Assembly: GCF_000003605.2 (NCBI RefSeq)
Contig: NW_003144930.1
Span: 1 to 41,113 of the forward strand
Source of the DNA: Saccoglossus kowalevskii
Lineage: Eukaryota > Hemichordata > Enteropneusta > Harrimaniidae
Direction of reading: 5' to 3'
DNA: 41,113 nucleotides
Positions within the stretch are counted from its first letter, which is position 1, and every line of letters starts with the position of its first letter. This document shows positions 1 through 11,679 of this stretch, piece after piece. The position numbers were made by a program, and so were the translations under genes. Under the pieces are notes generated by a model that was not told the origin of the DNA, searched no databases, and saw only the letters and a program-made list of their open reading frames with translations.

Positions 1-943
1 ACTATGATGTCAATCATTATAGTGAAAATCGTGGCATTTTGAAGTTTTTTATTTATTGGAATGTTTAAAATTCCTTTCCAAATTTCGAGAACAAGCTGTT
101 GATGCTGTCGGCACGTAGTGTGTTGTAAGATGTTAACGCACAGCGCAAAGTTGTTCAAAGTGAGTGCAAAGTTGTGCAAAGTCATTGAAAAGTCAATAGA
201 TGTATTTGTATATATGTCCCATGTTGTTGGCATATAGAAACGCGCAGTGTAAGTCGACAAATTTAATAAAAGCCAGTTGAAAGCAGTCAATAAATGTTCA
301 CATGAGCTGATTGTAAAATGGCAGAAAACAGCGTCCAAAGTTGTAAAAAACGAAGGAAATGTTGGCGGAGTTGCTTGTATATTTAACCTCATTCATTATC
401 ATGACAACCCCGCAGTGAAATTTCGAAAATATTAAGTAAATGTTGCGTGAATGCCTCATATATAAGCAGATTATCACAACAGTCAAGCGGAAAATCGACA
501 ACAAACTGGTTACAAAGTTGTGAAAAGCGTTTGCAAAGTTGGTAGTTTCATTCGCGATTGTTACCTGTTATATCATAATAACATGTCCCATAGTTAAAAG
601 TTCGAAAATGTGAATACATATTTCGTACATTGGTGTTAAATTACCGTAGTGTTACTCCAAGTATGTAGAGGTTATAGGTCAATCCTAGAATGTATTTGTG
701 CAAGCAATATCGATTTTAAGACATCCAAAAACATGAAATAGTCGCCAATTCGGTTTAATTTCAAATAAGTCTTGCAGCTGAGTGGTTGGGTAACTGACAT
801 ATGTATTAAGTAAAGCACGATCGGGTGTGGTTAGTACTTGCATGGGAGACTCCCTGAATACACGAGCTGTTGCATTTACTTTTTTTTTTCATCACACACA
901 TGGAAATGATATAATATAAGGCAACGTTACTGCCTTTTTCCTT
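1..943 (+). repeat. Satellite monomer U1 (type A)
   Basis: The window begins almost exactly at the chosen monomer start. The 5S-like segment is at 808-872. It shares with U4 the variants GTAGTGTGTTG, GTGTAAGTCGAC (one C lost) and GAGCTGATTG, so U1 and the first part of U4 are closest relatives three units apart. Confidence 0.95.
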
Positions 944-1892
944 ACTATGATGTCAATCATTTATAGTTGAAAATCGTGGCATTTTTGTAAGTTTTTTTAT
1001 TTATTGGAATGTTTTAAAATTCCTTCCAAATTTCGAGAACAAGCTGTTGATGCTGTCGGCACGTAGTGGGTTGTAAGATGTTAACGCACAGCGCAAAGTT
1101 GTTCAAAGTGAGTGCAAAGTTGTGCAAATTCATTGAAAAGACAATAGATGTATTTGTATATATGTCCCATGTGGCTGGCATATAGAAACGCGCAGTGTAA
1201 CGTCGACAAATTTAATAAAAGCCAGTTGAAAGCAGTCAATAAATGTTCACATGAGCTGACTGTAAAATGGCAGAAAACAGCGTCCAAAGTTGTAAAAAAC
1301 GAAGGAAATGTTGGCGGAGTTGCTTGTATATTTAACCTAAGTCATTATCATGACAACCCCGCAGTGAAATTTCGAAAATATTAAGTAAATGTTGCGTGAA
1401 TGCCTCATATATAAGCAGATTATCACAACAGTCAAGCGGAAAATCGACAACAAACTGGTTACAAAGTTGTGAAAAGCGTTTGCAAAGTTGGTAGTTTCAT
1501 TCGCGATTGTTACCTGTTATATCATAATAACATGTCCCATAGTTAAAAGTTTGAAAATGTGAATACATATTTCGTACATTGATGTTAAATTACCGTAGTG
1601 TTACTCCAAGTATGTAGAGGTTATAGGTCAATCCTAGAATGTATTTGTGCAAGCAATATCGATTTTAAGACATCCAAAAACATGAAATAGTCGCCAATTC
1701 GGTTTAATTTCAAATAAGTCTTGCAGCTGAGTGGTTGGGTAACTGACATATGTATTAAGTAAAGCACGATCGGGTGTGGTTAGTACTTGCATGGGAGACT
1801 CCCTGAATACATGAGCTGTTGCATTTACTTTTTTTTTTCATCACACACATGGAAATGATATAATATAAGGCAACGTTACTGCCTTTTTCCTT
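944..1892 (+). repeat. Satellite monomer U2 (type A)
   Basis: The 5S-like segment is at 1757-1821 (tail ACATGAGCTG). Private variants are GTCCCATGTGGCTGG, GCAAATTCATTG and AAGACAATAG. Confidence 0.95.
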
Positions 1893-2840
1893 ACTATGAT
1901 GTCAATCATTTATAGTTGAAAATCGTGGCATTTTTGTAAGTTTTTTTATTTATTGGAATGTTTTAAAATTCCTTCCAAATTTCGAGAACAAGCTGTTGAT
2001 GCTGTCGGCACGTAGTGGGTTGTAAGATGTTAACGCACAGCGCAAAGTTGTTCAAAGTGAGTGCAAAGTTGTGCAAAGTCATTGAAAAGTCAATAGATAT
2101 ATTTGTATATATGTCCCATGTTGTTGGCATATAGAAACGCGCAGTGTAACGTCGACAAATTTAATAAAAGCCAGTTGAAAGCAGTCAATAAATGTTCACA
2201 TGAGCTGACTGTAAAATGGCAGAAAACAGCGTCCAAAGTTGTAAAAAACGAAGGAAATGTTGGCGGAGTTGCTTGTATATTTAACCTAAGTCATTATCAT
2301 GACAACCCCGCAGTGAAATTTCGAAAATATTAAGTAAATGTTGCGTGAATGCCTCATATATAAGCAGATTATCACAACAGTCAAGCGGAAAATCGACAAC
2401 AAACTGGTTACAAAGTTGTGAAAAGCGTTTGCAAAGTTGGTAGTTTCATTCGCGATTGTTACCTGTTATATCATAATAACATGTCCCATAGTTAAAAGTT
2501 CGAAAATGTGAATACATATTTCGTACATTGATGTTAAATTACCGTAGTGTTACTCCAAGTATGTAGAGGTTATAGGTCAATCCTAGAATGTATTTGTGCA
2601 AGCAATATCGATTTTAAGACATCCAAAAACATGAAATAGTCGCCAATTCGGTTTAATTTCAAATAAGTCTTGCAGCTGAGTGGTTGGGTGACTGACATAT
2701 GTATTAAGTAAAGCACGATTGGGTGTGGTTAGAACTTGCTTGGGAGACCCCCTGAATACACGAGCTGTTGCATTTACTTTTTTTTTCATCACACACATGG
2801 AAATGATATAATATAAGGCAACGTTACTGCCTTTTTCCTT
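1893..2840 (+). repeat. Satellite monomer U3 (type A)
   Basis: The 5S-like segment at 2706-2770 is one of the most altered copies: CACGATTGGG, TTAGAACTTGCTTGG and GACCCCCTG. Another private variant is AATAGATATATTTG. Confidence 0.95.
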
Positions 2841-3791
2841 ACTATGATGTCAATCATTTATAGTTGAAAATCGTGGCATTTTTGAAGTTTTTTTATTTAT
2901 TGGAATGTTTTAAAATTCCTTCCAAATTTCGAGAACAAGCTGTTGATGCTGTCGGCACGTAGTGTGTTGTAAGATGTTAACGCACAGCGCAAAGTTGTTC
3001 AAAGTGAGTGCAAAGTTGTGCAAAGTCATTGAAAAGTCAATAGATGTATTTGTATATATGTCCCATGTTGTTGGCATATAGAAACGCGCAGTGTAAGTCG
3101 ACAAATTTAATAAAAGCCAGTTGAAAGCAGTCAATAAATGTTCACATGAGCTGATTGTAAAATGGCAGAAAACAGCGTCCAAAGTTGTAAAAAACGAGGG
3201 AAATGTTGGCGGAGTTGCTTGTATATTAAACCGAAGTCATTATCATGACAACCCCGCAGTTAAATTTCGAAAATATTAAGTAAATGTTGCGTGAATGCCT
3301 CATATATAAGCAGATTATCACAACAGTCAATTGAAAAATCGACAACAAACTGGTTACAAAGTAGTGTAAAGCGATTGCAAAGTTGGTAGTTTCATTCGGG
3401 ATTGTTACCTGTGATATCATAATAACATGTCCCATAGTTAAAAGTTCGAAAATGTGAATAAATATTTCGTACATTGATGTTAAATTACCGTAGTGTTACT
3501 CCAAGTATGTAGAGGTCATATGTCAATCCAAGAAGGTATTTGTGCAAGCAATATCGATTTTAAGACATCCAAAAACATGAAATAGTCGCCAATTCGGTTT
3601 AATTTCAAATAAGTCATTAAGTCTTGCAGCTGAGTGGTTGGGTGACTGACATATGTTTTAAGTAAAGCACGATCGGGCGTGGTTAGTACTTGCATGGGAG
3701 ACTCCCTGAATACACGAGCTGTTGAATTTACTTTGTTTTTTTCATCACACACATGGAAATGATATAAGGCAACGTTCCTTCCTTTTTCCTT
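2841..3791 (+). repeat. Satellite monomer U4 (A/B chimera)
   Basis: The first part is type A and close to U1. From 3261 on, all markers are type B. The 5S-like segment is at 3660-3724. An 8-bp duplication upstream of it (AAGTCATTAAGTC, about 3611-3623) makes this the longest monomer at 951 bp. Confidence 0.95.
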
Positions 3792-4732
3792 ACTGTGATG
3801 TCAATCATTTATAGTTGAAAATCGTGGCATTTTTGTAAGTTTTTTATTTAATGGAATGTTTTAAAATTCCTTCCAAATTTCGAGAACAAGCTGTTGATGC
3901 TGTCGGCACGTAGTGGGTTGTAAGATATTAACGCACAGCGCAAAGTTGTTCAAGTGAGTGCAAAGTTGTGCAAACTCATTGAAAAGTCTATAGATGTATT
4001 TGTATATATGTCCCAAGTTGTTGGCATATAGAAACGCGCAGTGTAACGTCGACAATTTAATAAAAGCCAGTTGAAAGCAGTCAATAAATGTCACATGAGC
4101 TGACTGTAAAATTGCAGAAAACAGCGTGCAAAGTTGTAAAAAACGAAGGAAATTTTGGCGGAGTTGCTTGTATATTTAACCTAAGTCATTATCATAACAA
4201 CCCCGCAGTTAAATTTCGAAAATATTAAGTAAATATTGCGTGAATGCCTAATATATAAGCAGATTATCACAACAGTCAAGCGTAAAATCGACAACAAACT
4301 GGTTACAAAGTTGTGAAAAGCGATTGCAAAGTTGGTAGTTTCATTCGGGATTGTTACCTGTGATATCATAATACCATGTCCCATAGTTAAAAGTTCGAAA
4401 ATGTGAATAAATATTTCGTACATTGATGTTAAATTGCCGTAGTGTTACTCCAAGTATGTAGAGGTCATAGGTCAATCCTAGAAGGTATTTGTGCAAGCAA
4501 TATCGATTTTAAGACATCCAAAAACATGAAATAGTCGCAAATTCGGTTTAATTTCAAATACGTCTTGCAGCTGAGTGGTTGGGTGACTGACATATGTTTT
4601 AAGTAAAGCTCGATCGGACGTGGTTAGTACTTGCATGGGTGACTCCCTGAATACACGAGCTGTTGAATTTACTTTTTGTTTTTCATCACACACATGGAAA
4701 TGATATAAGGCAACGTTCCTGTCTTTTTCCTT
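3792..4732 (+). repeat. Satellite monomer U5 (type B)
   Basis: The 5S-like segment is at 4601-4665. The 3' part (AAATTGCCG, CAAATACGTC, GGGTGACTCC, T-run split by a G) closely resembles the 3' part of U39. The middle (ATCATAACAACC, AAATATTGCG) resembles U40 and U41. Small deletions occur at GTTCAAGTG and AATGTCACATG. Confidence 0.95.
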
Positions 4733-5678
4733 ACTGTGATGTCAATCATTTATAGTTGAAAATCGTGGCATTTTTGTAAGTTTTTTTATTTAATGGAATG
4801 TTTTAAAATTCCTTCCAAATTTCGAGAACAAGCTGTTGATGCTGTCGGCACGTAGTGGGTTGTAAAATGTTAACGCACAGCGCAAAGTTGTTCAAAGTGG
4901 GTGCAAAGTTGTGCAAAGTCATTGAAAAGTCTATCGATGTATTTGTATGTATGTCCCAAGTAGTTGGCATATAGAAACGCGCAGTGTAACGTCGACAAAT
5001 TTAATAAAAGCCAGTTGAAAGCAGTCAATAAATGTTCACATGAGCTGACTGTAAAATTGCAGAAAACAGCGTGCAAAGTGGTAAAAAACGAAGAAAATGT
5101 TGGTGGAGTTGCTTGTATATTTACCCTATGTCATTTTCATGACAAACCCGCAGTTAAATTTCGAAAATATTAAGTAAATGTTGCGTGAATGCCTCATATA
5201 TCAGCAGATTATCACAACAGTCAAGCGACAAATCGACAACAACTGGTTACAAAGTTGTGAAAAGCGATTGCAAAGTTGGTAGTTTCATTCGGGATTGTTA
5301 CCTGTGATATCAGAGTAACGTTTTCCATAGTTAAAAGTTCGAAAATGTGAATAAATATTTCGTACATTGATGTTAAATTACCGTAGTGTTACTCCAAGTA
5401 TGTAGAGGCCATAGGTCAATCCTAGAATGTATTTGTGCAAGCAATATCGATTTTAAGACATCCAAAAACATGAAATAGTCGCCAATTCGGTTTAATTTCA
5501 AATAAGTCTTGCAGCTGAGTGGTTAGGTGACTGACATATGTTTAACGTAAAGCACGATCGGGCGTGGTTAGTACTTGCATAGGAGACTCCCTGAAAAAAA
5601 CGAGCTGTTGAATTTACTTTTTTTTGTTTCATCACACACATGGAAATGATATAAGACAACGTTCCTGCCTCTTTGCTT
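4733..5678 (+). repeat. Satellite monomer U6 (type B)
   Basis: The 5S-like segment at 5544-5610 is altered (AACGTAAAGC, CATAGGAGAC, an A-run after CCTG) and is 67 bp. The block AAAGTGGTAAAA ... GAAGAAAATG ... CCCTATGTCATTTTC is shared with U36, thirty units away. Confidence 0.95.
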
Positions 5679-6622
5679 ACTGTGATGTCAATCATTTATA
5701 GTGGAAAATCGTGGCATTTTTGTAAGTTTTTTTATTTAATGGAATGTTTTAAAATTCCTTCTAAATTTCGAGAACAAGCTGTTGATGCTGTCGGCACGTA
5801 GTGGGTTGTAAGATGCTAACGCACAGCGCAAAGTTGTTTAAAGTGAGTGCAAAGTTGTGCAAAGTCATTGAAAAGTCTATAGATGTATTTGTATATATGT
5901 CCCAAGTTGTTGGCATATAGAAACGCGCTGTGTAACGTCGACAAATTTAATAAAAGCCAGTTGAAAGCAGTCAAGAAATGTTCACATGAGCTGACTGTAA
6001 AATGGTGGAAAACTGCGTGCAAAGTTGTAAAAAACGAAAGGAAATGTTGGCGGAGTTGCTTGTATATTTAACCTAAGTCATTATCATGACAACCCCGCAG
6101 TTAAATTTCGAAAATATTAAGTAAATGTTGCGTGAATGCCTCATATATAAGCAGATTATCACAGCAGTCAAGCGGAAAATCGACAACAAACTGGTTACAA
6201 AGTTGTGAAAAGCGTTTGCAAAGTTGGTAGTTTCATTCGGGATTGTTACCTGTGATATCATAATAACATGTCCCATAGTTAAAAGTTCGAAAATGTGAAT
6301 AAATATTTTGTACATTGATGTTAAATTACCGTAGTATTACTCCAAGTATGTAGAGGTCATAGGTCAATGCTAGAAGGTATTTGTGCAAGCAATATCGATT
6401 TTAAGACATCCAAAAACATGAAATAGTCGCCAATTCGGTTTAATTTCAAATAAGTCTTGCAGCTGAGTGGTTGGGTGACTGACAAATGTTTTAAGTAATG
6501 CACGATCGGGTGTGGTTAGTACTTGCATGGGAGACTCCCTGAATACACGAGCTGTTGCATTTACTTTTTTTTTCATCACACACATGGAAATGATATTAAG
6601 CAACGTTCCTGCCTTTTTCCTT
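5679..6622 (+). repeat. Satellite monomer U7 (type B)
   Basis: The 5S-like segment is at 6493-6557 (AAGTAATGCACG). Private variants are AGATGCTAACGC, AATGGTGGAAAACTGCG and ACGAAAGGAAATG. GTCAAGAAATG is shared with U21 and U22. Confidence 0.95.
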
Positions 6623-7566
6623 GCAGTGATGTCAATCATTTATAGTTGAAAATCGTGGCATTTTTGTAAGTTGTTTTATTTAATGGAATGTTTTAAAATT
6701 CCTTCTAAATTTCGAGAACAAGCTGTTGATGCTGTCGGCACGTAGTGGGTTGTAAGATGTTAACGCACAGCGCAAAGTTGTTCAAAGTGAGTGCAAAGTT
6801 GTGCAAAGTCATTGAAAAGTCTATAGATGTATTTGTATATATGTCCCAAGTTGTTGGCATATAGAAACGCGCAGTTAAACGTCGACAAATTTAATAAAAG
6901 CCAGTTGAAAGCAGTCAATAAATGTTCACATGAGCTGACTGTAAAATGGCAGAAAACAGCGTGCAAAGTTGTAAAAAACGAAGGAAATGTTGGCGAAGTT
7001 GCTTGTATATTTAACCTAAGTCATTATCATGACAACCCCGCAGTTAAATTTCGAAAATATTAAGTAAATGTTGCGTGAATGCCTCATATATAAGCAGATT
7101 ATCACAACATTCAAGCGAAAAATCGACAACAAACTGGTTACAAAGTTGTGAAAAGCGATTGCAAAGTTGGTAGTTTCATTCGGGATTGTTAACTGTGATA
7201 TCATAATAACATGTCCCATAGTTAAAAGTTCGAAAATGTGAATAAATATTTCGTACATTGATGTTAAATTACCGTAGTGTTACTCCAAGTATGTAGAGGT
7301 CATAGGTCAATCCTAGAATGTATTTGTGCAAGCACTATCGATTTTAAGACATCCAAAAACATGAAATAGTCGCCAATTCGGTTTAATTTCAAATAAGTCT
7401 TGCAGCAGAGTCGTTGGGTGACTGACAAATGTTTTAAGTAAAGCACGATCGGGCGTGGTTAGTACTTGCATGGGAGACTCCCTGAATACACGAGCTGTTG
7501 CATTTACTTTGTTTTTTCATCACACACATGGAAATGATATAATGCAACGTTCCTGCCTTTTTCCTT
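6623..7566 (+). repeat. Satellite monomer U8 (type B)
   Basis: The 5S-like segment is at 7436-7500 and matches the consensus. Its start is altered to GCAGTGATG. Other variants are GCAGTTAAACGTC, GGCGAAGTTG and AACATTCAAGCG. Confidence 0.95.
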
Positions 7567-8504
7567 ACTGTGATGTCAATCATTTATAGTTCAAAATCGT
7601 GGCATTTTTGTAAGTTTTTTTTGTTTAATGGAATGTTTTAAAATTCCTTCCAAATTTCGAAACAAGCTGTTGATGCTGTCGGCACGTAGTGGGTTGTAAG
7701 ATGTTAACGCACAGCGCAAAGTTGCTCAAAGTGAGTGCAAGTTGTGTAAAGTCATTGAAAAGTCTATAGATGTATTTGTACATATGTCCCAAGTTGTTGC
7801 CATATAGAACCGCGCAGTGTAAAGTCGACAAATTTAATAAAAGCCAGTTGAAAGCATTCAATAAATGTTCACATGAGCTGACTGTAAAATTGCAGAAAAC
7901 AGCGTGCAAAGTTGTAAAACACGAAGGAAATGTTGGCGGAGTTGCTTGTATATTTAACCTAAGTCATTATCATGACAACCCCGCAGTTAAATTTCGAAAA
8001 TATTAAGTAAATGTTGCGTGAATGCCTCATATATAAGCAGATTATCACAACAGTCAAGTGAAAAATCGACAACAAACTGGTTACATAGTTGTGTAAAGCG
8101 ATTGCAAAGTTGGTAGTTTCATTCGGGATTGTTACCTGTGATATCATAATAACATGTCCCATAGTTAAAAGTTCGAAAATGTGAATAAATATTTCGTACA
8201 TTGATGTTAAATTACCGTAGTGTTACTCCAAGTATGTAGAGGTCATAGGTCAATCCTAGAAGGTATTTGTGCAAGCAATATCGATTTTAAGACATCCAAA
8301 ACATGAAATAGTCGTCAATTCGGTTTAATTTCAATAAGTCTTGCAGCTGAGTGGTTGGGTGACTGACAAATGTTTTAAGTAAAGCACGATCGGGCGTTGT
8401 TAGTACTTGCATGGGAGACTCCCTGAATACACGAGCTGTTGAATTTACTTTTTTTTCATCACACACATGGAAATGATATAAGGCAACGTCCTGCCTTTTT
8501 CCTT
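7567..8504 (+). repeat. Satellite monomer U9 (mosaic, twin of U34/U35)
   Basis: The 5S-like segment is at 8377-8441 (GGGCGTTGTTAG). From about 7710 to 8290 it is nearly identical to U34 (GTTGCCATATAGAACCGC, AAAGCATTCAAT, AAAACACGAAGG, GGTTACATAGTTG). Its 3' part (GTCGTCAATTCGG, GCGTTGTTAG) instead matches U35. Confidence 0.95.
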
Positions 8505-9448
8505 ACTGTGATGTCAATCATTTATAGTTGAAAATCGTGGCATTTTCGTAAGTTTTTTTATTTAATGGAATGTTTTAAAATTCCTTCCAAATTTCGAGAC
8601 CAAGCTGTTGATGCTGTCGGCACGTAGTGGGTTGTAAGATGTTAACGCACAGCGCAAAGTTGTTTAAAGTGAGTGCAAAGTTGTGTAAAGTCATTGAAAA
8701 GTCTATAGATGTATTTGTATATATGTCCCAAGTTGTTGGCATATAGAAACGCGCAGTGTAACGTCGACAAATTTAATAAAAGCTAGTTGAAAGCAGTCAA
8801 TAAATGTTCACATGAGCTGACTGTAAAATGGCAGAAAACAGCGTGCAAAGTTGTAAAAAACGAAGGAAATGTTGGCGGAGTTGCTTGTATAATTAACCTA
8901 AGTCATTATCATGACAACCCCGCAGTTAAATTTCGAAAATATTAAGTACATGTTGCGTGAATGCCTCATATATAAGCAGATTATCACAACAGTCAAGCGA
9001 AAAATCGACAACAAACTGGTTACAAAGTTGTGAAAAGCGATTGCAAAGTTGGTAGTTTCATTCGGGATTGTTAACTGTGATAGCATAATAACATGTCCCA
9101 TAGTTAAAAGTTCGAAAATGTGAATAAATATTTCGTACATTGATGTTAAATTACCGTAGTGTTACTCCAAGTATGTAGAGGTCATAGGTCAATCCTAGAA
9201 TGTATTTGTGCAAGCAATATCGATTTTAAGACATCCAAAAACATGAAATAGTCGCCAATTCGGTTTAATTTCAAATAAGCCTTGCAGCTGAGTGGTTGGG
9301 TGACTGACAAATATTTTAAGTAAAGCACGATCGGGCGTGGTTAGTACTTGCATGGGAGACTCCCTGAATACACGAGCTGTTGCATTTACTTTGTTTTTTC
9401 ATCACACACATGGAAATGATATAAGGCAACGTTCCTGCCTTTTTCCTT
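8505..9448 (+). repeat. Satellite monomer U10 (type B, twin of U11)
   Basis: The 5S-like segment is at 9318-9382. It shares with U11 TTGTATAATTAACC, TAAGTACATGTTG, GATAGCATAAT and AAAGCTAGTTG, so the two look like a recent one-unit duplication. Confidence 0.95.
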
Positions 9449-10392
9449 ACTGTGATGTCAATCATTTATAGTTGAAAATCGTGGCATTTTTGTAAGTTTT
9501 TTTATTTAATGGAATGTTTTAAAATTCCTTCCAAATTTCGAGAACAAGCTGTTGATGCTGTCGGCACGTAGTGGGTTGTAAGATGTTAACGCACAGCGCA
9601 AAGTTGTTTAAAGTGAGTGCAAAGTTGTGTAAAGTCATTGAAAAGTCTATAGATGTATTTGTATATATGTCCCAAGTTGTTGGCATATAGAAACGCGCAG
9701 TGTAACGTCGACAAATTTAATAAAAGCTAGTTGAAAGCAGTCAATAAATGTTCACATGAGCTGACTGTAAAATGGCAGAAAACAGCGTGCAAAGTAGTAA
9801 AAAACGAAGAAAATGTTGGCGGAGTTGCTTGTATAATTAACCTAAGTCATTATCATGACAACCCCGCAGTTAAATTTCGAAAATATTAAGTACATGTTGC
9901 GTGAATGCCTCATATATAAGCAGATTATCACAACAGTCAAGCGAAAAATCGACAACAAACTGGTTACAAAGTTGTGAAAAGCGAATGCAAAGTTGGTAGT
10001 TTCATTCGGGATTGTTAACGGTGATAGCATAATAACATGTCCCATAGTTAAAAGTTCGAAAATGTGAATAAATATTTCGTACATTGATGTTAAATTACCG
10101 TAGTGTTACTCCAAGTATGTAGAGGTCATAGGTCAATCCTAGAAGGTATTTGTGCAAGCAATATCGATTTTAAGACATCCAAAAACATGAAATAGTTGCC
10201 AATTCGGTTTAATTTCAAATAAGTCTTGCAGCTGAGTGGTTGGGTGACTGACAAATATTTTAAGTAAAGCACGATCGGGCGTGGTTAGTACTTGCATGGG
10301 AGACTCCCTGAATACACGAGCTGTTGCATTTACTTTGTTTTTTCATCACACACATGGAAATGATATAATGCAACGTTCCTGCCTTTTTCCTT
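9449..10392 (+). repeat. Satellite monomer U11 (type B, twin of U10)
   Basis: The 5S-like segment is at 10262-10326. It differs from U10 by few bases, for example AAAGTAGTAAAA, GAAGAAAATG and GCGAATGCAAAG. Confidence 0.95.
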
Positions 10393-11336
10393 ACTGTGAT
10401 GTCAATCATTTATAGTTGAAAATCGTGGCATTTTCGTAAGTTTTTTTATTTAATGGAATGTTTTAAAATTCCTTCCAAATTTCGAAAACAAGCTGTTGAT
10501 GATGTCGGCACGTAGTGGGTTGTAAGATGTTAACGCACAGCGCAAAGTTACTCAAAGTGAGTGCAAAGTTGTGTAAAGTCATTGAAAAGTCTATAGATGT
10601 ATTTGTACATATGTCCCAAGTTGTTGGCGTATAGAAACGCGCAGTGTAACGTCGACAAATTTAATAAAAGCCAGTTGAAAGCAGTCAATAAATGTTCACA
10701 TGAGCTGACTGTAAAATTGCAGAAAACAGCGTGCAAAGTTGTAAAAAACGAAGGAAATGTTGGCGGAGTTGCTTGTATATTTAACCTAAGTCATTATCAT
10801 GACAACCCCGCAGTTACATTTCGAAAATATTAAGTAAATGTTGCGTGAATGCCTCATATATAAGCAGATTATCACAACAGTCAAGTGAAAAATCGACAAC
10901 AAACTGGTTACAAAGTTGTGTAAAGCGATTGCAAAGTTGGTAGTTTCATTCGGGATTGTTACCTGTGATATCATAATAACATGTCCAATAGTTAAAAGTT
11001 CGAAAATGTGAATAAATATTTCGTACATTGATGTTAAATTACTGTAGTGTTACTCCAAGTATGTAGAGGTCATAGGTCAATCCTAGAAGGTATTTGTGCA
11101 AGCAATATCGATTTTAAGACATCCAAAAACATGAAATAGTCGCCAATTCGGTTTAATTTCAAATAAGTCTTGCAGCTGAGTGGTTGGGTGACTGACAAAT
11201 GTTTTAAGTAAAGCACGATCGGGCGAGGTTAGTACTTGCATGGGAGACTCCCTGAATACACGAGCTGTTGCATTTACTTTGTTTTTTCATCACACACATG
11301 GAAATGATATAATGCAAAGTTCCTGCCTTTTTCCTT
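10393..11336 (+). repeat. Satellite monomer U12 (type C)
   Basis: The 5S-like segment is at 11206-11270 (GGGCGAGGTTAG). Type C markers are CATTTTCGTAAG, TTTCGAAAACAAGC, GTGTAAAGTC and GTACATATG. Private variants are GATGATGTCGG, TTGGCGTATAG and CATGTCCAATAG. Confidence 0.95.
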
Positions 11337-11487
11337 ACTGTGATGTCAATCATTTATAGTTGAAAATCGTGGCATTTTTGTAAGTTTTTTTTATTTAATG
11401 CAATGTTTTAAAATTCCTTCCAAATTTCGAGAACAAGCTGTTGATGCTGTCGGCACGTAGTGGGTTGTAAGATATTAACGCACAGCG

Positions 11488-11534
11488 CAAAGTTGGTCAA
11501 AGTGAGTGCAAAGTTGTGCAAAGTCATTGAAAAG
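11488..11534 (+). repeat. Helically phased CAAAGT cluster (representative, in U13)
   Basis: Five AAAG elements begin at 11489, 11499, 11510, 11520 and 11531, that is at spacings of 10, 11, 10 and 11 bp. The pattern recurs in every monomer just after the landmark GTTAACGCACAGCG. A-tracts repeated each helical turn are known to bend DNA. Two more phased stretches occur per monomer, around GTAAAATGGCAGAAAACAGC and around GAAAAATCGACAACAAACTG. Seen: the spacing. Inferred: curvature. Confidence 0.65.
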
Positions 11535-11679
11535 TCTATAGATGTATTTGTATATATGTCCCAAGTTTTTGGCATATAGAAACGCGCAGTGTAACGTCGA
11601 CAAATTTAATAAAAGCCAGTTGAAAGAAGTCAATAAATGTTCACATGAGCTGACTGTAAAATGGCAGAAAACAGCGTGC

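Larger units (their letters stand above)
1..3220 (+). repeat. Type A satellite subfamily block
   Basis: U1-U3 and the first part of U4 share markers absent from the rest: GTCCCATGTTG (later GTCCCAAGTTG), TTTATTGGAATG (TTTAATGGAATG), GCGTCCAAAG (GCGTGCAAAG), GCAGTGAAATTT (GCAGTTAAATTT), CTGTTATATC (CTGTGATATC), AATACATATTT (AATAAATATTT), GTTACTGCC (GTTCCTGCC) and TTACTATGATG (TTACTGTGATG). The last A marker is at about 3178 and the first B marker at 3261. The block extends left out of the window. Confidence 0.9.

Noticed and set aside
944..1010. Sm-site-like GCATTTTTGTAAG, hinting at a linked snRNA or spliced leader gene
   Set aside because: The flanking bases do not fit the Sm consensus well, many monomers have a C in place of a T, and no U1, U2, U6 or leader sequence is nearby.
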